A stretch of DNA of 64,000 bases. Origin: Oenanthe sinensis. Taxonomy: Eukaryota > Streptophyta > Magnoliopsida > Apiales > Apiaceae. Both the position numbers and the translations under genes were made by a program. The notes under the pieces were generated by a model that did no database searches, was not told the DNA's origin, and worked only from the letters and a program-made list of their open reading frames with translations. Shown here piece after piece: positions 25,511 through 36,393 of this stretch; position 1 is the first letter of the stretch, and every line of letters begins with the position of its first letter. The stretch is taken from positions 1,612,001-1,676,000 of the forward strand of contig JAPMAC010000207.1 in assembly GCA_028671895.1 (NCBI GenBank). Direction: 5' to 3'.

Positions 25511-27222
25511 TGTGACGCCCTCCAAATCTGGGGTCTAGATTTGGGGGTCACCAACCAATCAACAACCAACAATAATAATAATAAAATAATAAACTCGAGG
25601 CACACTGGCCCGCCAACAACCAACAAAAATAACATAATAAATCAGAGGCGCACTGACCCTGCCAACAACTAAGAATCGCTAACAGGTTATAGTATGAAAT
25701 TAAGCAGCTGAAACTAAAAGTAAATCCAAATACTTTATTACAAGCCCACTCCTAATCCACAAACTCAAATCCATAAGTCTAGATTCAGTTTTATTACAAG
25801 CACTATCTACAGACATACTAAAATAACTAAATACCTGGGAGGCCAGAGAAGCGAGCAGTCCCGACACCTGTCTCTCACTACGCCTGCTAGAACTGCTGAA
25901 ATGGCTCATACTGACAGTCTAGCAAGATTTAGATAAAAAGCAAGAGAGAGCCCAAGAAATGCTCAGCAAGTATATGAACAATTAAAATGTAGTCAATAAA
26001 TGAGATCTGTATAGAGAATGGAATATAAAACAGTTTATTATAAAAACTGAACAATAAAGAAATCACAGTTTATCTCAACCGAAACAATGCAGTATGTCAT
26101 CAAAATGAACCAACTACTCAAAATCAATATATAATAGTCACGCGGGCAATATGGACTGGATACACACAAATAAACACTATTGCCCACTAATCAGATTTCA
26201 AAAGCAATAGGACTCCTTTATAGCTTATCGGTACATTTCTATACCCATAGATATAACAAGAATTTCAAAATATAGGTACTAAAATAGGCAAGTAATGTTA
26301 GCCTATAAGAAGATGGATTGGTTACCATATCCTCCTCAAATGCTGGACTCTTATCTCTGAGCCTCTTACACTAAAATTCCAATCTAATAGGGTAACCCAA
26401 ATAAAATAAAGGTATGCTTAGTTTCAAATACAAACCATATCCTCATTATTTACTACGATAACACAATATATGATGTGTTTATTATAATCAACTTCCAATA
26501 TTCAGAGTACGAATAACAAGTAACTCTGATACACAGAATAAAACAGGAATCATAAATAATTCTGAAAAATAACTATTTATCATGATATAAATAATTGAAA
26601 TGATAAAATAAATGTATTTAGGATGATTAAGGAGAAAATACTTGTCTGGTACATAAGCTGTCCTAAAAGCTGGAAATAGGACGACTATATTTCCATTCTT
26701 CCGTCTCGCAGTATCACCATCTAATAATTCCTCAATTCGACGTTCATGCGGTTGCTACGAGTCTGAACTGTCAAGATCGAGTCCGCGTGTCTACTTCTAT
26801 AGTCAAATATAATACGGTACTGTAGTCCTTGAAATACCTCGCTATATTCTACGAGCGTTTATGACTTAATTATACTTATATACTTATCTCAAACATCTTC
26901 CTATTAACAAGAAAACTCACATCAAACCTAACAAACCAATAAATAAAATATAAACTCAATTATTAACTAATCCTCAAACAACCAATTAACCCTCAAGACT
27001 CGAATATTAAACAATAATTAATCCTCGAGACACGAATATAAATACACAATTAATCCTCGAGACTCGAATATAAATAAACAAGTAATCCTCGAGACTCGTA
27101 TATAAATAAACAATTAATTCTCAAGATTTGAATATAAATAAATAATTAATCCTCGAACAAAAGGAATAAAAATAACAATTCTAATTCATACATTAAAACT
27201 TATAATGTCTACCCTTGATGAC

Positions 27223-27805
27223 TGATATGGGTAAAAATAGCCCTGGAAGATAATAAATATAGCATTTATTATTCCATTAATTAGGTCTGGTATGATCCAA
27301 AGGCTTGGGCCCTTGTAACGAACTAGGAAAATAAAGTCTAGGATCAACTGGGTCTGTAAGTATAGCCCACAAGCTCTGTTAAAGCTATAGGCCCAATAAG
27401 CCCTTATTATTAATTAATTTTGTAATTAGTTAAGGCTCAGTAAAGGCCCGATAAGCCTGTTGGAGGCCTTCATCCTAGAAGGATCTAGAAATTCGAACAT
27501 AGGAAGAGTCCAATGAGGACTCTCATTCCTATAAGGTTTGGATAACCCTATCACTAGGAGACTTGACCTCCAAGTCTCCTAATTCTAATCTGACTCCAAG
27601 GCCTTCGTGCGCCTATATAAAGGGCCTAACCCCTCAACATTAGAACTACGTTGTTGGCTTGATTCTCACACGAACTGAGATACGTAGGCAGTTAACGAGG
27701 ACCTGAGTTAGTCACGAAACGTTAGTGCAGTCATTAAAGCTCGAAGCTCCCCCAAACCCTAGCATTAATTACGTATTAAATACACCTTGTTTTTTATCCG
27801 TAACA
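27223..27805 (+). mobile_element. 5' LTR of Gypsy element
   Basis: It starts TGATATGGGTAAAA and ends TATCCGTAACA. A TATA box CTATATAAAG lies at 27613-27622, with the expected transcription start about 30 bases downstream. The sequence after the LTR, TTTGGTGTCGTCTGTGGGAA (27806-27825), is at the primer-site position; I cannot name the tRNA with confidence. Confidence 0.9.
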
Positions 27806-27838
27806 TTTGGTGTCGTCTGTGGGAATCGAACAACAACC

Positions 27839-29515
27839 ATGCCAAGAACACGAAGTACTGCAAGCACCCTTGAAGGAGAGATTCCTGACACTGCTGTCAA
27901 CACCACTGTCCCCCCTATTACAACTCAGGAGCAACGAGCTGTTGTTCCAACCACCTCCGTTAAAGACCCTGAAGCAAGCACCCGGCGTGCCGGACCCCTT
28001 AGCATCGTCATTCATATTTCCAACCCCGATGTGTCAATTCATGCTTCAGCTCCTCCACTCCAGGTAATTCCACCCCTTCGTACAACTTTTGTTGCTCCTC
28101 CTACTATGCAGGTGTCGTCTGCTATAACACCTGACCCTCGTTATGGGCTCCCAAGGAACTACGAGCCCCCTTATGAGCAAGGGCTGTTGCCCCACTATAC
28201 CTCACAACGAAGAAGTCAGGACTTCTCTGGACCTTACTCAACTGATGACGAGAAGTCGTCTGACGAAGATGTTAACCCACGAAGGAGGCGACCTGGTAAG
28301 GAGCCCCTTGGAGGGAGGAGTACCCAGCCCCGAGGGCCTCAAAGTAATGACTCCCTGAACCTTCAGGAAAGAATACGCGCTCATGAATCCGAAGCTCAAC
28401 GACTAAGGAAAGACTTGGAGAAGGCATTGACAAGGCGACAGCGCCCCAGAGTTGAGGGTGCTGGAGGGTTGATGAGAAACACCTCTGTAATAGATTTGGA
28501 TGATCCCCCAAGGCAAACAAGGGCATGTCATGTTAGGGCTGATCCCCAAGACTTATTGCCAATTGGAGATCCTGATGATCCCATACCCCCCTTCACAGAA
28601 AATATTATGAATGAGAAGATATCTAGGAAGTTTAAGATGCCAACAATCAGGGCCTATAATGGAACGGGAGATCCCTCAAATCATGTTCTCACGTTCTCTA
28701 ATGCGCTGTTGCTGCAGCCTGTAAACGACGCCATCAAGTGTAGAGCGTTCCCTCAAACCCTGAGTGGCATGGCTCAGTGGTGGTTCAGTCGTCTACCACC
28801 AAACTCTGTTGGGTCATTCAAGGATCTGAGCAGGGCCTTCATTGGTCAATTCATTAGCAGCAAGACTCATGAAAAGAGCTCAGCTTCGCTAATGAACATG
28901 CACCAGGGGAAGAACAAATCCTTGAGGGATTACATGAATAGGGTCACTAAGGAAGCCTTGAAGGTCCCTGATCTAGACCAGAAGGTAGCTATGATAGCCT
29001 TGCAGAAAGGGACTTCTGACGAAAATTTCAGGAGATCGCTAGCCAAGAGGGCCCCTGAAACTATGAATGAGCTCCAAGAGAGAGCAGGAAAGTATATCAA
29101 GGCTGAGGAAAGTATGAAGAAAGCTCAAAGGTTTCAGACCTCGAATGCCTATTCCAAAAAACCATTCAGCGATACCGAGTACACTGTTGATACCAAATAT
29201 GTGAAGAATGGTGACGCCAATGACTCCAAGAAGAAAGGAGGTGCCAGGTTCACTGAGTATGCAAGGCTAAACACCGCCCGTAGCCAGATACTAATGGACA
29301 TTGAGAAGGGTAAAGATCTTCGATGGCCGAAGCCACTGAGGACTGATCCTGAAAAGAGAAATAAGAGTACATACTGCCGGTTCCATAGGGATGTGGGACA
29401 AGACATTGACGACTGTCGTCAGTTGAAAGACGAGATCGAATTTCTGATTAGAAGAGGGAAGTTGGAAAAATACACCAAGGATGGTGCTAGAGATGATAGA
29501 AGGAACGACAAATGA
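27839..29515 (+). CDS. Gypsy gag (capsid/nucleocapsid)
   Basis: An open frame of 558 codons. I chose the ATG at 27839 (MPRTRSTAST) because the frame's upstream ATG at 27725 lies inside the LTR. The N-terminal third is Pro/Ser/Thr-rich. The Retrotrans_gag capsid domain spans about residues 290-430 (AQWWFSRLPPNSVGSFKDL, then LRDYMNRVTKEALKV). Near the C-terminus YCRFHRDVGQDIDDC is the zinc-binding motif typical of Tat-type gag in place of a CCHC knuckle. Gag would assemble cytoplasmic particles around element RNA. This is the only long element protein in the window that looks fully open. Protease and RT lie in the same frame after the TGA at 29513. Confidence 0.88.
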   Translation: MPRTRSTASTLEGEIPDTAVNTTVPPITTQEQRAVVPTTSVKDPEASTRRAGPLSIVIHISNPDVSIHASAPPLQVIPPLRTTFVAPPTMQVSSAITPDPRYGLPRNYEPPYEQGLLPHYTSQRRSQDFSGPYSTDDEKSSDEDVNPRRRRPGKEPLGGRSTQPRGPQSNDSLNLQERIRAHESEAQRLRKDLEKALTRRQRPRVEGAGGLMRNTSVIDLDDPPRQTRACHVRADPQDLLPIGDPDDPIPPFTENIMNEKISRKFKMPTIRAYNGTGDPSNHVLTFSNALLLQPVNDAIKCRAFPQTLSGMAQWWFSRLPPNSVGSFKDLSRAFIGQFISSKTHEKSSASLMNMHQGKNKSLRDYMNRVTKEALKVPDLDQKVAMIALQKGTSDENFRRSLAKRAPETMNELQERAGKYIKAEESMKKAQRFQTSNAYSKKPFSDTEYTVDTKYVKNGDANDSKKKGGARFTEYARLNTARSQILMDIEKGKDLRWPKPLRTDPEKRNKSTYCRFHRDVGQDIDDCRQLKDEIEFLIRRGKLEKYTKDGARDDRRNDK

Positions 29516-29995
29516 AGGGACTCAGACCCCAAGGAAAGAAATAATCAGCCTAGAGGGCCTGTGATCAACGTAATCTCAGGAGGACTAACCGCAACAGGCA
29601 ACTCCCGGAACTACAGGAAGGCGTATGCCCGGGAAGTAATGAGCATTGTAGGAGAGCCTCCTAAAAGGGCAAGGACTGAGGTCTCACTATCGTTTGACGA
29701 CTCCGACGTGGAAGGGGTGAGGTTCCCCCATGATGATCCCTTAGTGATCACCCCCACCATAGGGAATTCTCCTGTGAAAAGAGTCTTGGTGGACAACGGT
29801 TCATCTATTGACATCCTGTTTTATGATGCTTATGTGAAAATGGGATACAACGATTCACAGCTGACCCCCTCCAACATGCCCATATACGGTTTTAATGGAG
29901 TGGAGTCTCTGATTGAGGGGATCATACAACTGCCAATGACTATAGGCGAAGAACCTCGACTGTCCACTCAAATGCTGAATTTCTTAGTTATTTAG
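29516..29995 (+). pseudogene. Gypsy aspartic protease
   Basis: It is in the same frame as gag, separated by the TGA at 29513. It contains VLVDNGSSIDILF, the D-N-G-S-S form of the retropepsin active site common in Tat-type elements, with the catalytic Asp kept. The flap region YGFNG follows. An in-frame TAG at 29993 cuts it from the downstream text, which resumes with YNKILGR. The protease would mature the polyprotein. Confidence 0.85.
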
Positions 29996-31144
29996 GCGAG
30001 CACTATCTATAATAAAATCCTTGGGAGGACAGGGTTGCATGCCTTCAAAGCAATAGCTTCTACATACCACTTGAAACTCAAATTCCCGACTAAGAATGGA
30101 GTGGGGGAAGAAAGAGGAGATCAGAAGATGGCCAGAAGCTGTTATGTGGCTGCTTTGAAGCCTGATGGCACTGGGGGGCAGGTTCTCCCAATTGAAGATA
30201 TGGATATCAGAGATCACAAAGAAAGGAGGGGGAAACCCGCGGAGGACTTGGAGTCCATTCCCCTGGATCCTTTATATCCTGAAAAAGTGACATATGTTGG
30301 GGCTTCACTCCTCAAGGACCTGAAACAACAACTGGTCCAATTCTTGCAAAATAACAGAGATGTCTTTGCCTGGACAGCGGCCGACATGCCAGGGATAGAC
30401 CCCAAACTCATAACGCATCAGTTGAATGTGAATCCTGGAAGGACAGCAGTCAAGCAGAAGAAAAGAAGTTTTGCCCCTGAAAGGCAGGAGGCCATTAAGC
30501 AGGAAGTAGAAAAATTGCTAGAAGCCGGGTTTATTGAAGAAATCCAATTTCCTGAATGGCTGGCCAACCCTGTGATGGTCAAAAAGAGCAATGGGAAATG
30601 GAGAATGTGCGTAGACTTCACTGACTTGAATGATGCGTGTCCTAAGGACTGTTTCCCATTACCAAGGATAGACACGTTGATAGACGCCACGGTTGGGCAC
30701 GAGATGCTTAGCTTCATGGATGGTTTCAGTGGCTACAACCAAATTAAAATGCACCCCGATGACATCCCTAAGGTATCATTCATCACTGACTTTGGTGTTT
30801 TTTGTTATCTAGTTATGGCTTTTGGACTTAAGAATGCAGGAGCCACGTATCAAAGGCTTGTAAATAAAATCTTTAAGCACCTCATTGGTAAGATCATGGA
30901 GGTCTATGTTGATGACATGTTAGTCAAAAGTTTGGACAAGGCCGATCATCTTAAGCACCTGAATGAGGCATTTGAAGTTTTAAGAACCCACAAGATGATG
31001 TTGAACCCGGCCAAGTGTGCCTTCGGTGTAGGTTCTGGGAAATTTTTAGGCCTGATGGTCTCCAAAAGAGGCATTGAAGCCAATCCTGACAAGATTCAGG
31101 CAATCTTGAACATGGAGCCTCTCAAGACGGTAAAGGATGTCTAA
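29996..31144 (+). pseudogene. Gypsy reverse transcriptase
   Basis: The frame resumes after the TAG at 29993 and the ORF from 30035 is open to the TAA at 31142. RT motifs in order: LLEAGFIEEIQFPEWLAN, KWRMCVDFTDLNDACPKD, LSFMDGFSGYNQI with the first catalytic Asp, FGLKNAGATYQRLVN, and the YVDD box in MEVYVDDMLVKS at about 30901. All catalytic Asp residues are present. The stop at 31142 falls within KTVKDV-KLTGRV, a conserved stretch joining RT and RNase H, so the enzyme would lose RNase H. It would copy RNA into DNA inside the particle. Confidence 0.9.
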
Positions 31145-32218
31145 AAGCTCACAGGGAGGGTAGCAGCCCTGGGACGTTTCATATCCAAGTCAGGAGAAAA
31201 GTGCCTACCATTCTTCAAGGCCCTCAAGAAGGTCAAGAACTTTGAATGGAATGAGGAGAGCCAAGAAGCATTTGAAGAACTAAAAAAGTACATGGCTGAG
31301 CCACCCTTGCTTGCCAAACCAAAACCTGAAGAGGTGCTATTCCTGTATCTGGCTGTCTCAAACTCAGCCCTGAGTGCAGTTCTTGTGAAAGAGGAAGCTA
31401 AGGTTCAGAAGCCCATCTATTACGTTAGCAAGATTCTGCATGGTGCAGAACTGAACTATTCAAAGGTTGAAAAGTTTGCATTAGCATTAATAATGGCTTC
31501 GAGGAAGTTACGCCCATACTTTCAGGCACATATTATTGAAGTCTTGACAGACCAACCCCTGAGAAACATACTGCATAGCCCCAAGGCCAGTGGGAGGTTA
31601 ATCAAATGGGCTGTTGAACTTGGAGAGTTCGAAATCAAATACAAGCCGAGAACGGCCATCAAAGCTCAGGCTCTAGATGACTTCGTGGTTGAATGCACCA
31701 TTCCAAACCAAGAAGTCTGGAGGCAAGAAGAGGATAAAGAAAGTGAAGAGAAGAAGGAAAAAGAGGAAGAACTCAAAGAATACTGGGTGCTCTTTTTTTA
31801 CGGAGCTTCAAAAACAAAAACTAGTGTAGCCGGCCTAGTTTTGCAAAGCCCGGACGGCTTCATTGTCGAGTATGCAATTAAGTTAGATTTCTCGACAACA
31901 AACAACGAGGCAGAATACGAAGCTCTGATAGCTGGGCTTGGTCTGGCCAGAACCCTGAAGGTAAAGAACGTGAAAGTATGTGGTGACTCAAGGTTAGTAA
32001 TCTCTCAAGTAAATGGGGAGTTTGAAGCCCGAGAAGAGACTATGGCGAAATACTTGAGAATTGTTAAAGCTCAAGCCACACAGTTTGAAGAATGTCACTT
32101 TGGGTGCATCCCAAGAGAGGAGAATATGAAGGCTGATGCCTTGTCTAAATTTGCATCATCAGAGAATGAGAATTACTCTAGCAGTGTTTACTTCCAAGTC
32201 TTGAGACCCCAAGCATAA
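31145..32218 (+). pseudogene. Gypsy RNase H plus second plant-type RNase H
   Basis: In frame with RT after the TAA at 31142. The first domain (Ty3-type RNase H) gives PIYYVSKILHGAELNYSKVEK and DQPLRNILHSPKASGR, ending with the KYKPRTAIKAQALDDF linker. A second, RVT_3-like RNase H follows from about 31784: YWVLFFYGASKTKTSVAGLV, TTNNEAEYEALIAGL, VCGDSRLVISQVNG and ENMKADALSKFAS. The dual arrangement marks the Tat lineage. In the second domain the first catalytic Asp (usually LFVDGAS) is Tyr (LFFYGAS), while the Glu in NNEAEYEA and the Asp in GDSRL are kept, so this domain is probably dead. Confidence 0.9.
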
Positions 32219-32259
32219 ACGCTAGACTAGTACCTCCGGTTGGGCTGGGAGCATGCTGG

Positions 32260-33489
32260 ATGGATCCCATCAACCTCTACTTGGAAACGGGGAAAACACC
32301 TACCAACCCTATGGAGGCACGAAAGTTATCAGTAAGGGACCTGAAGTATGCCCTCATAGAAGGAATACTCTACAAGAAATCATACGTGATACCCTACCTG
32401 ATGTGTTTGAGACCCCATGAAACTGAAGCTGCCCTAAGGGAAGTTCACGAAGGAGTATGTGGTCAGCACCTAGGAAGCAGAGCTCTTGCTCACAAAATCA
32501 TGAGACTGGGATTTTATTGGCCTGAGATGCTTAAAGATGCCAAGGCATATGTTAAGAAGTGCGATCGCTGCCAAAGGTTTGTACCCCTTGTTAGGCAGCC
32601 CCCTGAGATGCTGACATCCATCAATTCTCCGCTCCCCTTTGCCATGTGGGGAATGGATATTCTAGGCTCGTTTCCTATGGCCAGTGCACAAAGGAAGTTC
32701 CTCATTGTTGCCATCGACTACTTCACTAAGTGGATAGAAGCCAAGCCCTTGGCCAAAATTGACACTAAGAACGTAACTCAGTTCTTCTGGGAGAACGTCA
32801 TATGCAGGTATGGGCTACCTCGAATCCTGGTGACGGACAACGGAACTCAATTCAATAGCAAGGACTTCATGGAATACTGTGGGAATTATAACATTGAACT
32901 ACGCTTTACTTCAGTAGCTCATCCGCAGTCAAATGGGCAAGCTGAAGTTGCTAACATAATTATCCTAGATGGGCTTAAGAAAAGGATTGAACGCTCCCAA
33001 GGGACTTGGGTTGATGAGTTACTCCCAATCTTATGGGCATATAGAACTACTTGCAGAACATCAACAGGAGCTATTCCATTTCAACTAGCCTACGGGGCTG
33101 AGGCAGTGGTGCCCGTCGAAATTGCTCAGACGTCAGCAAGGATACAAGAGTTTCATGTTGACACAAATGAAGAAGGCATGAAGCTAGCTCTAGACTTAAT
33201 AGATGAGCTGCGCGACGAAGCTAATGCCAGGATAGTGGAAAGTCAGAAGAAAGCTTCGTTCTACTACAACCTTAGAGTCAAGGAAAGTTTCTTCCGCGAA
33301 GGAGACTTAATCCTGCGAAAGATCGAGGCGTCTGGAGTCGGTCCCAAGGGCAAACTAGCTCCGAATTGGGAAGGACCATACCAAGTGAAGGAAGTCACAG
33401 GACAAGGCGCGTACAAGCTCCAAACCCTTGAAGGGGTCGAAGTCCCCAGAAGCTGGAATGCAACCAACTTAAGAAAGTATTATGTTTAG
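32260..33489 (+). CDS. Gypsy integrase
   Basis: An open frame of 409 codons in a different frame from RT/RNase H; MDPINLY is a conserved segment, so the true protein would begin upstream. The HHCC zinc-binding domain reads HEGVCGQH then CDRCQ. The rve core has D in WGMDILGSF, D in VTDNGTQF and E in NGQAEVAN, so all three catalytic acids are kept. The C-terminal region includes KGKLAPNWEGPYQV, the chromo-like/SH3 linker usual in plant Gypsy integrases. The fragment looks intact but is uncoupled from upstream pol by the TAA at 32216 and a frame change. It would insert cDNA into chromosomes. Confidence 0.9.
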   Translation: MDPINLYLETGKTPTNPMEARKLSVRDLKYALIEGILYKKSYVIPYLMCLRPHETEAALREVHEGVCGQHLGSRALAHKIMRLGFYWPEMLKDAKAYVKKCDRCQRFVPLVRQPPEMLTSINSPLPFAMWGMDILGSFPMASAQRKFLIVAIDYFTKWIEAKPLAKIDTKNVTQFFWENVICRYGLPRILVTDNGTQFNSKDFMEYCGNYNIELRFTSVAHPQSNGQAEVANIIILDGLKKRIERSQGTWVDELLPILWAYRTTCRTSTGAIPFQLAYGAEAVVPVEIAQTSARIQEFHVDTNEEGMKLALDLIDELRDEANARIVESQKKASFYYNLRVKESFFREGDLILRKIEASGVGPKGKLAPNWEGPYQVKEVTGQGAYKLQTLEGVEVPRSWNATNLRKYYV

Positions 33490-33853
33490 ATTTTAACTTT
33501 GATTTTCAAAAACGTTTAAGTATCAGTTTATTAGCCTTGAAGGCATGACATTTATTAGCCTTGGAGGCATGATATGTTTTTAATACTAAGATACATTTAC
33601 AAGTGAAAACTTATAAAGTTTCCGAGGAATGTTATTTGTTTTCCCCATATAACACTTGTCATTTTCACTTAGTCTTTTTACAAGCCTCGAGAGTATTTGT
33701 TGTTTATGTTTAAGTTAAACACGAAAAACAAAGCAAGGCTAAGGCACAAAGTAAAAAGGCAGGAAATACATAATAAAATCCCGAAGGCTGAATGTTTTTA
33801 CAAAGCCCCTGAGGGCAACATAAATACAAGAAAAAAGAGAAAGGGAATCATAT
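33490..33853. other. Spacer between integrase and antisense gene
   Basis: AT-rich, no coding signal. It contains a short repeated phrase (TTAGCCTTGAAGGCATGA / TTAGCCTTGGAGGCATGA) at about 33530 and 33555, and would hold the 3' ends of both the sense and antisense transcripts. Confidence 0.5.
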
Positions 33854-35820
33854 CTAAGCTTCCTCCTCCTCCCCCTCTTCCTCTCCCGAAGAATCCTCCC
33901 CACTTGAAGAAGACGAACCTTCTTCACCTTCATTAGATTCCTCTTCTCCCGAGGAACTCTCATCTGTTGGCTTCTGAGGAGTCACCACAGGAGTAGTTTT
34001 CTCAGGCACAACTCTGCGAGGAGGAGTAAGACTAGGCTCACGAGCCCTTTCTTGCCTAACATCAGGACTACTGTCCCCCTCAGTGTCTTCTTCTTGAGCA
34101 TCAATCAACCGCCTCAAAGCTTCGGCTGACTGAGGACTTTTGAAGTCCACCTTAGGGTCGAACAGGCCCGGATGCCTCTCCAATATCGCCTTCAGAGCGT
34201 CATTCCACCCAATTGTATAGTTGGCTGGGAAGACCAGGTCATCGTGAGCCTCGATCAACTCTCGATACTCGTCCGAAGCCATATATTTATCAATAATGGC
34301 ATTTTTGTCTGCCCGCAGCTCAACCACCTCCGCCTGGGCCTGCTTTAAAAGCCCCTCCTTCTCGGGCAACTTCTCCTCCAAATGCTTGATTTTTGCATGG
34401 GCCGCGGTCAGCTCCTTTTGTGCTTCCCCGCCAGCGTCTTCCACGCCTCTGCTTGGTGCAAAGAGGCCTGAAAATAGGCATTAGCCTGAAAAGCAACAAA
34501 AATAGTTAGAACATATAAAAATCAAAAACATAAACGGAAGTACTGTGAAATGCGAATTAAGCAAGTAAAGAAACTTACCGATGCCAAAGCTTGCACACCC
34601 AAGGCTTTGATGCCCTCCTCATCGCTTCCTAAAACAATGTCCTTGTAATCACAAGGGGTAAGGGAATGAAGGGACCAATCCCTTGCATGATCTGTGCAGC
34701 CGACGACAGTGTCCGACTTCCTGAAGCCCTAACCCGGTTTGTACACTTGAGACTTGGGCGCTTTGGCAGGCTCGCTGCCCTCAGCCTCGCTTGGCCTAGA
34801 ATGTGGCTGTAAGAAGGCCGGAAGTTCCTTCCCCTGCCTAGGGTCATTCATCAGCTTTAGCCGCTTCATCCGGCCTGTTTCTTCCGTGGGTGGAATAGTC
34901 CACTCGTTGATCAACGCCGCAACTGAAAAGAAAACACAATTACGTTAGAAAAACGCTAAATTGACAAGGTAAACAAGGCAAAGTAAGACATATACCTTTG
35001 TTCGAGGCCCTGGATAGGCCCACAGCTTTCAACCTATACTCATCAAGAAGAGCCCAAGCAACTTGCTTGGTTTCCGCCTGAGTAAGCTTAACATAGGCGG
35101 CCTGCTCCTCATCTGAGAGCTTGATGGAGTCGACACTCCCATCTGAAACCTTGCTAAATGTGGTTCTAAAGAGAGACCCCCAATCTCCCGCTTCCCATTT
35201 CACTTGAACAAAGTTCTCCTTCCATTGAAGGTTGTTGTCAGGAATTGAAGAGGTATCGAAGATGTGGGGTTTGTTAGGTCTGTGCGCTATTTGAACCCAA
35301 CCCAAGGAAAGACTCGAAGAGTTTTTGAATTGAAAAATTTTGCGGAAGAGAGGGACAGTTATTTTTATTTTATTTTCTAAGCATAAAACCATGAAACAGT
35401 GGATGAGCCTCCATCCATTAGGCACAATTTGGCAGGGATTGATTTGGACGTCGGCTAAAAGAATGGGGATAAATTCATGTAAAGGAAACCTAAGCCCCGC
35501 TAATAGGGCATCTACGTAAACAAACAAACGACTAGGATTCCAATGGCAGGTCCTATCACCAGGCTCCACCAAAGAAATGGTAAATCTAGGGGGAAATTAA
35601 AGAGTTTGTTGTACTCCTCTACTACATCATTATCGAAAAACTTACTACTACGACTATACGAATCTAAGTGAGACTGGCTAGGATACTCATCCCCCCTTTG
35701 GTTAACCATATCTATCAAAGACATGTAAGTTGAAAAAATGGGGATTCGATTTAGGGGTTTACCTCTCTTGGCCGACCCCGCATTCATAGCTGCCAATCTC
35801 GAAGCTCTCTTATCCGCCAT
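33854..35820 (-). pseudogene. Antisense three-exon gene inside the Gypsy 3' region
   Basis: The ATG at 35820 opens MADKRASRLAAMN. Exon 1 runs 35820-34996, exon 2 34922-34579, exon 3 34485-33854. Introns 34995-34923 (73 bp) and 34578-34486 (93 bp) both have GT...AG ends with good pyrimidine tracts. Exon 1 contains FVYVDALLAGLRFPLHEF and QINPCQIVPNGWRL, a segment shared with plant transposon-encoded proteins of unknown role. Exon 3 encodes a coiled coil (AHAKIKHLEEKLPEKEG) and a Ser/Glu-rich acidic tail. This copy is broken: a one-base deficit in a C run near 35590, a TAG at 34731-34729, and a frame change near 34430. Tat/Retand elements are known to carry antisense frames here. The function is not known. 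Confidence 0.8.
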
Positions 35821-35957
35821 CTGACTTTCGACTTGATGTATATCTTCGAGGGAACTAACGATTGAAATTGCTTAGAAGCTTGAGAGCTCAAATACAACAA
35901 AGAAGAAATTTGAGAAGTGAGAAATGAGAGGTGTGAGAAATGAGACCCCTCACACCA

Positions 35958-35968
35958 CTCATATATAC
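35958..35968 (-). promoter_or_regulatory. Candidate TATA box of the antisense gene
   Basis: On the minus strand TTGTATATATGAG lies about 140 bases upstream of the antisense ATG at 35820. A CT-rich leader follows, typical of a plant 5' UTR. Confidence 0.5.
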
Positions 35969-36393
35969 AACCCCCAGCAGGTCATCCGACCGTTTAAATT
36001 CACCTTTTTACAGGTATTTCTAGGTCACACGACCGTTGAAGGGTAAGGCAACCGGTATGGTCGGTAAATGGGCTCAAAAGCCCATGATTCAAGGCCCAAA
36101 TGTCTGTCACCCATGAACCAAGAAGAATCCAGAACTTGGGCCTGCAAAGCCCTTGATTCTCAAAAAAGCCATGAAGGCCCACTATATAATGTTAAGAGCC
36201 TCGAAGGCCTATGACATAGAGAGTCCAAGGCCCAACAAAGATGAAAGGCCCAAAAAAAAGATGAAAGGCCCAAAAATCAATTGATAACGAGCCATGGTCC
36301 AAATGCCTTAAAGACCATTTATTTTGAAAAATCTGTTAAAACTCTTCGATAAAGGGCCTAAGTACAGCCCACTTTCAATGAGGCCCCATGAAA

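Noticed and set aside
27725..27838. Upstream ATG at 27725 as the gag start
   Set aside because: It lies within the LTR before the LTR end at 27805 and the primer site; the ATG at 27839 is the first after the primer site.
28272..28526. Antisense small frames within Gypsy gag and pol (28272-28526, 29149-29406, 30418-30717 and others)
   Set aside because: Shadows of coding sequence with no motifs, start context or splice signals.
35512..35572. Membrane-anchored protein encoded at 35820-35512 (minus)
   Set aside because: The hydrophobic tail arises only after a one-base shift; the conserved text continues in the other frame.
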